Below are positions 6,117-10,878 of a DNA stretch of 10,878 nucleotides, in pieces. The notes under the pieces were generated by a model that worked only from the letters and a program-made list of their open reading frames with translations, searched no databases and had not been told where the DNA came from. This DNA comes from Candidatus Brocadiia bacterium (GTDB taxonomy: Bacteria; Planctomycetota; PUPC01; DSUN01), in NCBI GenBank assembly GCA_016782825.1, contig JADHXT010000087.1, positions 1 to 10,878 of the forward strand. Reading direction: 5' to 3'. The stretch's first letter is position 1. Each line of letters opens with the position of its first letter. Made by a program: the position numbers and the translations under genes.

Positions 6117-7030
6117 CACTTGCCCTTGGCCTGCGCCACCAGCGGGGTGATGGCCGCGTCGAGGCTGCCTTCATCGTTGCCCGCTTCCACGCTGATGAAC
6201 AGATGCCAGCGCTCCGTGTGCTCGGCGGCCTCGCCGCGGGCCAGGGTGCTCAGCGGCGCCACCGTCTCCACCTCCACGAAATCGGCCTTCGTGAATGTCT
6301 CCACGTTGCACCCGCCATCCGGATAGGTCGCGCCATCGATGTAGGGCATGCACTTGACGAACAGGGCGGTGCCCCGCAGATAGCCCGCCCAGCCCTGCTT
6401 GTTGGCGATGCCGATTTTCTGTGGCTCGTCGATGTTCTCATCGGTGCGGAGCTGGATGAACTTCGGCCCGATGGCGTAGCGCGGGTCGGCCAGGTTCGTG
6501 TAGTGCCACAGCACGAGGGGCCGCGCGGGCAGCAGACAGTCGGCGTGGGAGATATACGGCTCCTGCGGCAGGATCACCCGCCCGCCGCCGGCCATGATCG
6601 TCAGTGCCCACGGCGCCAGGGTCACCTCCCACAGGTTGGTATTGGTCACCTTGTGGTGGACGGTGAGACCTGTGCCCTCGGCGTCGAGGCTCACGGTCAT
6701 CTCTTTCTGGATTCCCGTGGCCGGCTCCACGGGCTGGATGAGGCGCACGCTGCGCTCGCCGAGCTCCTCGCACGCGATGGGGTCGTTGTCTGGCGAGTAG
6801 CTGCGCGGCAGGGCCTCGGGCGCGGTCCACAGTCGGTGGCCGCCCCAGGGGTGCCACTGGCCCAGCTCGGTCTCCACCACGGCGTCGGGCAACTCGGCGA
6901 GCACGTTCTCGCCGCCCACGAAGCCGTAGCGGATTACCCGCGGGCCGATGTCGGTGGTCACGATGGCCTCGACGGTGCCGTTGGTCAGCCGCAGGCAGTT
7001 GGGCTGCCCGAAGTACTCGATGCGTTCCAC
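6116..7030 (-). CDS. DUF4380 protein, galactose-mutarotase-like fold
   Basis: The chosen start is GTG 7030-7028, with GGGGGA 7 nt upstream (304 residues). A TTG at 7045-7043 in the same frame gives 309 residues but has no ribosome site. The sequence follows the DUF4380 pattern of the aldose-1-epimerase-like beta-sandwich superfamily. In the 309-residue numbering: NCLRLTNGTVEAIVTTDIGPRVIRYGFVGG falls at 16-45, GGHRLWTAPE at 68-77, SPDNDPI at 84-90, LAPWALTIM at 143-151, KQGWAGYL at 216-223, YPDGGCNVETF at 241-251 and FVEVETVAPLSTL at 256-268. The superfamily binds sugars and includes mutarotases, but DUF4380 has no established activity that I know of. There is no signal peptide, so it is probably cytosolic. 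The predicted promoter is at 7100-7128, and a small hairpin lies in its leader. Confidence 0.86.
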   Translation of the reverse strand: MERIEYFGQPNCLRLTNGTVEAIVTTDIGPRVIRYGFVGGENVLAELPDAVVETELGQWHPWGGHRLWTAPEALPRSYSPDNDPIACEELGERSVRLIQPVEPATGIQKEMTVSLDAEGTGLTVHHKVTNTNLWEVTLAPWALTIMAGGGRVILPQEPYISHADCLLPARPLVLWHYTNLADPRYAIGPKFIQLRTDENIDEPQKIGIANKQGWAGYLRGTALFVKCMPYIDGATYPDGGCNVETFTKADFVEVETVAPLSTLARGEAAEHTERWHLFISVEAGNDEGSLDAAITPLVAQAKGK

Positions 7031-7062
7031 CTCGGTATCCCCCAATCATCGGACATCGGGCA

Positions 7063-7080
7063 AGGGCTCTCTACAGCCCT
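7063..7080 (-). other. Small stem-loop in the DUF4380 leader
   Basis: AGGGCT and AGCCCT pair as a 6-bp stem around a 6-base loop (GTAGAG on the minus strand). If transcription starts near 7093 as predicted, this hairpin lies within the 5' leader, about 30 nt before the chosen start. It has no U-tract, so it is not a terminator. It could be chance. Confidence 0.3.
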
Positions 7081-7099
7081 CGATGCGTTTCGCCAGTGA

Positions 7100-7128
7100 T
7101 AGATACCGGAATCGCCCCGCCACGTCAA
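7100..7128 (-). promoter_or_regulatory. Sigma70-like promoter for the DUF4380-lipoprotein pair
   Basis: On the minus strand TTGACG (7128-7123, 5/6 to consensus) is followed by exactly 17 bases and TATCTA (7105-7100, a weak -10). The predicted start near 7093 gives a leader of about 63 nt to the GTG at 7030. The -35 is strong and the spacing ideal, but the -10 is poor, so confidence is moderate. Confidence 0.4.
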
Positions 7129-7152
7129 GGCGCCTCTCGGGGGGCGGTGTCA

Positions 7153-7216
7153 GGTTCCGGGTGCCGGGTTCCGGGGGAAAGAGAAGCTCCGTGGTGGTGT
7201 CCCGGCACCCGGAACC
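7153..7216. repeat. Perfect 16-bp inverted repeat between divergent promoters (REP-like)
   Basis: The arms are GGTTCCGGGTGCCGGG (7153-7168) and its exact reverse complement (7201-7216), separated by 32 bases. The left arm overlaps a 9-bp direct repeat: GGTTCCGGG occurs at 7153-7161 and again at 7167-7175. The element lies between the -35 boxes of two divergent promoters (7123-7128 and 7238-7243). It could be a REP/MITE-like repeated element or a large operator. It is too far upstream of the start codons to be a terminator for either gene. Confidence 0.75.
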
Positions 7217-7237
7217 GTTCTGAGAGGAGACTGGCGC

Positions 7238-7266
7238 TTGCATCTCCTGCCACCATACGCTATAAG
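7238..7266 (+). promoter_or_regulatory. Sigma70-like promoter for the Gfo/Idh/MocA gene
   Basis: TTGCAT (7238-7243), exactly 17 bases, then TATAAG (7261-7266, 5/6 to the -10 consensus). The predicted start near 7273 gives a leader of about 37 nt, which carries AGGAG (7300-7304) 5 nt before the ATG at 7310. Position, spacing and the local AT-rich dip support it. Confidence 0.5.
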
Positions 7267-7309
7267 AACACCAGCGGATTACCATCCTTGGGTTGGGAAA
7301 GGAGCCACC

Positions 7310-8857
7310 ATGTCGAGTGTCAGCCGCCGCGACTTCTTGAAGGGTTCCCTGGCCGTTGCCGGAGCCACGTTCGCCATCGGCACGTCGGCGCGGCCGGTCC
7401 TGGGCGCCAACGAGGCCCTCAACATCGGCGTGGCTGGGATCAACGGCCGCGGGCAGAGCCACATGAGCGCCTACCTGGGCATGAAAGACGTCCGCATCAC
7501 CTACCTCATCGATCCCGACTCCCGCATCTTCGAGGCTCGCGCCAAGCGCTGCGAGATGCATGGTGGCAAGAAGGAAGAATACGAAGAGCAGGTTAAGGAC
7601 AAGAAAACGGGCGAGATGAAGACGGTCAAGAAGACCCGCGTCACCGGCCCCGGCCCCAACGGCAAGCCCCAGTGCGTGCAGGACATCCGCAAGGCGCTCG
7701 AGGACAAGAACCTCGACGCCGTGTCCATCGCCTCCACCAACAGCACCCACTCTCTGCTCGCCATCTGGTCCATGCAGGCAGGCAAGGACGTCTATGTCGA
7801 GAAGCCGGCCACGCACAACGTGCACGAAGGCCGCATGCTCGTCGAGACCGCCAAGAAGCACCAGCGCATGCTCCAACACGGCACCCAGAGCCGCGGCAGC
7901 AGCGGCTGGGCCAAAGCCGCCGCCCTCGCCCGCAGCGGCCAGCTCGGCAAGCTCGCCGTCTCCTACGGCTGGGCGTCCAAGCCCCGCAGCGGCATCGGCT
8001 TCAAGAAGCCCGAGCCCGTGCCCAATGGCCTCGACTTCAACCTCTGGCTCGGCCCGGCACCCGAGCAGCCCTTCCATCGCAACCTCGTCCACTACAACTG
8101 GCACTGGTTCTGGGACTTCGGCAACGCCGACACGGGCAACCAGGGCGTCCACCAGATGGACATCGCCCGCTGGGGCCTCCCCGACGACCACTGGACCAAG
8201 CCCTTCAAGGTGATGAGCCTCGGCGGCCGCTTCGCCTTCAACGACCAGGGACAGACCCCTAACGCCCACCTCACCCTGTTCGACTTCGGCAACTACCAGC
8301 TCATCTTCGAGTCCTGCAACCTCGTCACACGCGGCGACAAGAAGAAAGACATCCCCAACACCGTCTCCGTCTCCAACGCCTACCACACCGAGAAGGGCGT
8401 GCTCGACTCCGGCGGCTTCACCCCCAAGGGCGGCAAGCGCGAGAAGCTGCCCGACATCAAGGTCGACATGGGCGCCGGCGGCGACATCTTCAACAACTTC
8501 ATCCAGTGCGTCCGCACTCGCGACGAGAAGGGCCTCCTCACCGGGCCCATGGCCTGCCACCTCTCGAGCGCCTTGTGCCACTTGGGCGCCATCGCCTGCC
8601 GCATTGGCAGCGTCGTCCCCTTCGCCGAAAGCCGCAAGATCTTCGGCGACCACGCGGCCGCCGTCGCCTCCCTCGACAAGATGGAATGGCGCATGAAGAG
8701 CCGCGGCGTCAAGATCGACGACTCGCTCAAGTACCAGGTCGGCCCCGTCCTCACCTTCGACCCCACGGTCGAGAAGTTCGTCGGCAACGACAAGGCCAAC
8801 GCCCTGCTCACCCGCAACTACCGCAAGCCCTTCGTCGTGCCCGACAAGGTGGTGTGA
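7310..8857 (+). CDS. Tat-exported Gfo/Idh/MocA family oxidoreductase
   Basis: 515 residues from the ATG at 7310 (AGGAG 5 nt upstream). Residues 1-33 are a twin-arginine signal, SRRDFLK (5-11), with a hydrophobic stretch ending VLGA, so the enzyme is exported folded, with its NAD(P) cofactor already bound. The Rossmann domain starts at LNIGVAGINGRG (37-48, glycine-rich loop). AVSIASTNSTHSLLAIWSMQAGKDVYVEKPATHNVHEG (137-174) holds the family EKP motif (164-166) with the expected catalytic Lys165. The C-terminal domain has WDFGNADTGNQGVHQMDIARWGL (268-290), with the conserved His281 and Asp284. A Lys/Glu-rich insertion (about 86-121) lies between the second strand and the helix before EKP. The family oxidises or epimerises sugars and related alcohols; the substrate is not predictable. 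Its promoter faces away from the DUF4380 gene, and a hairpin at 8890 follows it. Confidence 0.93.
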   Translation: MSSVSRRDFLKGSLAVAGATFAIGTSARPVLGANEALNIGVAGINGRGQSHMSAYLGMKDVRITYLIDPDSRIFEARAKRCEMHGGKKEEYEEQVKDKKTGEMKTVKKTRVTGPGPNGKPQCVQDIRKALEDKNLDAVSIASTNSTHSLLAIWSMQAGKDVYVEKPATHNVHEGRMLVETAKKHQRMLQHGTQSRGSSGWAKAAALARSGQLGKLAVSYGWASKPRSGIGFKKPEPVPNGLDFNLWLGPAPEQPFHRNLVHYNWHWFWDFGNADTGNQGVHQMDIARWGLPDDHWTKPFKVMSLGGRFAFNDQGQTPNAHLTLFDFGNYQLIFESCNLVTRGDKKKDIPNTVSVSNAYHTEKGVLDSGGFTPKGGKREKLPDIKVDMGAGGDIFNNFIQCVRTRDEKGLLTGPMACHLSSALCHLGAIACRIGSVVPFAESRKIFGDHAAAVASLDKMEWRMKSRGVKIDDSLKYQVGPVLTFDPTVEKFVGNDKANALLTRNYRKPFVVPDKVV

Positions 8858-8889
8858 GCGCCGCGCCACACAGCCACCCGCATATCCAG

Positions 8890-8921
8890 CCCTCCCGCAA
8901 GCCCATCGGCCTGCGGGAGGG
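8890..8921. terminator. Strong hairpin between convergent genes, candidate bidirectional terminator
   Basis: CCCTCCCGCA and TGCGGGAGGG form a perfect 10-bp stem. Inside it, an A/C mismatch is followed by three more pairs (GCC/GGC) and a CATC loop. On the plus strand TCTCTCAT follows, a weak pyrimidine tail. The hairpin lies 33 bases after the plus-strand stop and 33 bases after the minus-strand stop (8954), so it is placed to end both transcripts. The lack of a clean U-run lowers confidence in intrinsic termination. Confidence 0.6.
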
Positions 8922-8953
8922 TCTCTCATGGCGAGGCTTCTGGAAAGCCCGCG

Positions 8954-10878
8954 TCACTTTGCCTGGGTGATCTGGATGTCGTCCAGGAAGAAGACCGTGT
9001 CGCTTTCGGCGATGGAGACGAAGCCGAGCCAGTGGACGGCATGGAAGTCGTCGCCGCTGAAGCGCAGGTTCTCGAAGCGTTGCGGCTTGCTTCCCGGCAC
9101 GGTGAGCGTGACCGTGTAGGCCGCGCCCTTGCCTTTCTGGCCGAGCGCGCACTCGATATCCACCCGCACCCACTTGCCCACCGGCACCGTGGCCAGCTTC
9201 CTGCCGCTCGCCGTCACGTTGCCGTGTCCATCCAGACGGACGCTCGGGCCAATGTTGCCGGGATAGCCGGTCTCGTCGCGCCACTCGGTGAAGAAGGAGC
9301 ATCCTGGCCGCAGAAGCACGCGGAAGCTCTGCCGCACGGTGCCCTCGGTGAAGTGGGGCTGGTAGTAGAAGTGGGGCTGCCAGGAGGGTTTCGCAGCGGA
9401 TGAATCGGTGATCTTGAGGCTGCGCTTGCCCGTGGCGGCCGCCTCATCGGTGACAACGATGGAGGCCCCGCCCATCTCGCCGCTGACCAGGGCACCGACG
9501 GGCCGCCCCCCGACCGGCGTGTCCTCGAAGCCGTCGTCCACGGGCTTCGGGCCGGGCGGTGGCGGCGGGTCGGGCAGCACGGTCTTGGGATGCCGCACGG
9601 CCTTCGCTTCGGCCACCCAGGCCGGGTCGCCGTAGAGACCTGTCTCCGACACGTCGATGGGCTGGAAGCCGAGCTTGAGCGCGGGCGAGCCGGGCTTGAG
9701 ACGGAAGTCGCAGCCATCGGCGTCCACGAACATCGGATCGGCGACGACGGACTGCGCGTCGAGCCCCATCTTCTGCCACTCGGCAAAGGTGTGCTTGAAG
9801 AAACGGAAGTCGGGCTGGGCGGGGTTCCAGAACACGTTGCGGTCCCACACGCCAAGCGACTGCTTCTCCTTCAGCCGCTCTCGCAGCCGTCGCTCTGCCA
9901 TTGGGATGAAGAGGGTGCCCTGTGTGAAGAACACGATGTTGCGCTCGAAGGTGTTCACGTCCTTGCTCCAGCAGGGCCAGAGCATCTGCTGGGCGGAGAA
10001 GGCGAAGACGTTGTTGCGGATGACGTTGTTGTGTCCGCCGTTGTGCTTCATGAGTCCGCCGCTGAGGATGTTGTAGACCACGTTGTTCTCGACGAGGTAG
10101 CCGTTGGTGGTGCTGTCGAGGTAGATGCCCCATCCGATGGCGCTGTGGGGCCACACGTCGTGGAAGAGGTTGTGGCGGATGGCGCTGCCGGGCGACGTGC
10201 CGAGGGTGTAGATGGCGCCGCCGTCGTTGAGCTGGCCCTTCATCACGTGGTGCACGTGGTTGCGTTCGATGAGATTGTGGGTCGTGCGGTTGGCGGCATC
10301 GTTCCAGTTCCAGCCGATGGACATTCCTGAGTAGTTGAAGTCGTGGATGTCGTTGTGCGTGATGCGGTTGTGGTGGCTCTGGGCGACCCAGATGCCGACG
10401 CCGGCGGGGTAGACGTGGCCGCCGTCGAAGAGGTGGCAGTTGTCCACCACGTTGTGGCTCGAGGTGAGGGCCTCGGTCTTGGGCATGGACGCCTCGCCGA
10501 TGCGGACGCCGCCGATGCCGAGGTCGCGGATGCGGCACTGCACGATGCGGCATCGCTTGCAGGCGCGGCGCAGCCAGATGCCGTAGTGCCCCACGCGGGC
10601 GACCTCGCAGCGCTCGAAGGTGCAGTCGAGCGCGCCGTCGGCCATGATGGCGGCGGGAGCGCTCACCACCGCCTGCGGGTCGCTGTGCCCCTCAGGCTCC
10701 AGCTCCCAGTCTTCGTGCTGGAAGGACAGGCCGCGGAAGGTCACCTTCTCGACCCAGAGGCCAAGCTCGGGCGCGCCCTTGAGCTCCCCCCCGCGGGTGC
10801 GCCGGGGCGCCACCACCTCGGCCGCCGTCATATCCTCACCGGGCAGGGGCCAGTAGGCGAGCACGCCGGTGTGGCGAT
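8954..10878 (-). CDS. Right-handed parallel beta-helix protein with C-terminal jelly-roll-like domain (N-terminus off the right edge)
   Basis: The frame is open to the right edge; 640 residues are visible, so the signal peptide and true start are missing. The GTG at 10864 is probably an internal codon, because the reading continues upstream as RHTG. Residues 1-400 are beta-helix rungs rich in Asn, His and Gly: HNVVDNCHLFDGG (141-153), HHNRITHNDIHDF (168-180), NLIERNHVHHV (201-211), NDGGAIYTLG (217-226), IRHNLFHDV (233-241), WGIYLD (249-254), YLVENNVVYN (260-269) and NNVIRNNVF (283-291). The coil ends with the usual ADPMFVDADGCDFRLKPGSPALKLGF (379-404). A proline-rich linker (434-445) leads to residues about 448-640, a beta-sandwich resembling LamG/CBM-type domains and ending in FFLDDIQITQAK. 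Such proteins bind or cleave polysaccharides, often as lyases; no catalytic residues can be assigned. It converges with the Gfo/Idh/MocA gene. Confidence 0.88.
   Translation of the reverse strand, partial: RHTGVLAYWPLPGEDMTAAEVVAPRRTRGGELKGAPELGLWVEKVTFRGLSFQHEDWELEPEGHSDPQAVVSAPAAIMADGALDCTFERCEVARVGHYGIWLRRACKRCRIVQCRIRDLGIGGVRIGEASMPKTEALTSSHNVVDNCHLFDGGHVYPAGVGIWVAQSHHNRITHNDIHDFNYSGMSIGWNWNDAANRTTHNLIERNHVHHVMKGQLNDGGAIYTLGTSPGSAIRHNLFHDVWPHSAIGWGIYLDSTTNGYLVENNVVYNILSGGLMKHNGGHNNVIRNNVFAFSAQQMLWPCWSKDVNTFERNIVFFTQGTLFIPMAERRLRERLKEKQSLGVWDRNVFWNPAQPDFRFFKHTFAEWQKMGLDAQSVVADPMFVDADGCDFRLKPGSPALKLGFQPIDVSETGLYGDPAWVAEAKAVRHPKTVLPDPPPPPGPKPVDDGFEDTPVGGRPVGALVSGEMGGASIVVTDEAAATGKRSLKITDSSAAKPSWQPHFYYQPHFTEGTVRQSFRVLLRPGCSFFTEWRDETGYPGNIGPSVRLDGHGNVTASGRKLATVPVGKWVRVDIECALGQKGKGAAYTVTLTVPGSKPQRFENLRFSGDDFHAVHWLGFVSIAESDTVFFLDDIQITQAK

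Noticed and set aside
7153..7216. The 16-bp inverted repeat as a CRISPR unit or tRNA-like gene
   Set aside because: There is no array of regularly spaced copies, no tRNA cloverleaf or CCA end, and no cas gene nearby.
7046..8929. Long open frame of 627 codons on the minus strand opposite the Gfo/Idh/MocA gene
   Set aside because: It mirrors a gene whose third codon positions are almost all C or G, which removes stops on the opposite strand. The product is a monotonous Val/Ala/Gly/Asp/Leu/Glu sequence with no domain, and it also runs through the inverted repeat and both promoters.

Overview
The window is GC-rich and almost fully coding. The gene content is a heavy secretome for sugar handling, a Tat-exported Gfo/Idh/MocA oxidoreductase, a DUF4380 protein and a large right-handed beta-helix protein, next to ordinary housekeeping genes. 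This combination is typical of uncultured Planctomycetota, Lentisphaerota, Hydrogenedentota and similar PVC-like bacteria. That placement is inference from gene style, since no rRNA or other phylogenetic marker is present.

Layout, left to right. (1) 1-556, minus: the N-terminal 185 residues of an exported protein with a beta-sandwich domain and the start of a CBM9-like sugar-binding domain, cut by the left edge. (2) 608-5260, minus: a four-gene translationally coupled block, read from right to left. It comprises glycerate 2-kinase, a sugar-phosphate isomerase/epimerase-like TIM barrel, a single-chain Maf-TrmB fusion, and an unrecognised protein with a Rossmann/amidotransferase-like N-terminus, a coiled coil and a degenerate PD-(D/E)XK-like C-terminus. 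All three junctions are 4-bp stop/start overlaps (ATGA, TTGA, GTGA), each with a Shine-Dalgarno inside the preceding gene. (3) 5328-7030, minus: a DUF4380 protein (galactose-mutarotase-like fold) followed by an unrecognised lipoprotein. (4) 7031-7309: a divergent promoter region with a sigma70-like promoter facing each way and a perfect 16-bp inverted repeat between them. (5) 7310-8857, plus: the only plus-strand gene, a Tat-exported Gfo/Idh/MocA oxidoreductase, followed by a strong hairpin at 8890-8921 that can serve both convergent genes. (6) 8954-10878, minus: a beta-helix protein with a C-terminal jelly-roll-like domain, whose N-terminus lies beyond the right edge.

How the parts fit. Genes 3, 5 and 6 look like an accessory carbohydrate-processing neighbourhood: a sugar-binding beta-sandwich protein, a periplasmic oxidoreductase and a polysaccharide-binding or -cleaving beta-helix. 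The glycerate kinase and TIM barrel could feed a sugar-acid breakdown product into lower glycolysis. The downstream Maf-TrmB and nuclease-like genes appear to be housekeeping genes sharing the transcript.

No tRNA, rRNA, CRISPR array, insertion sequence or riboswitch was recognised. No gene-free stretch exceeds 300 bases; the longest is the divergent region at 7031-7309, described below. The best candidates for something new are the Maf-TrmB fusion, the inactive-looking nuclease-like protein, the inverted repeat between the divergent promoters, and a possible leaderless promoter for the glycerate kinase.
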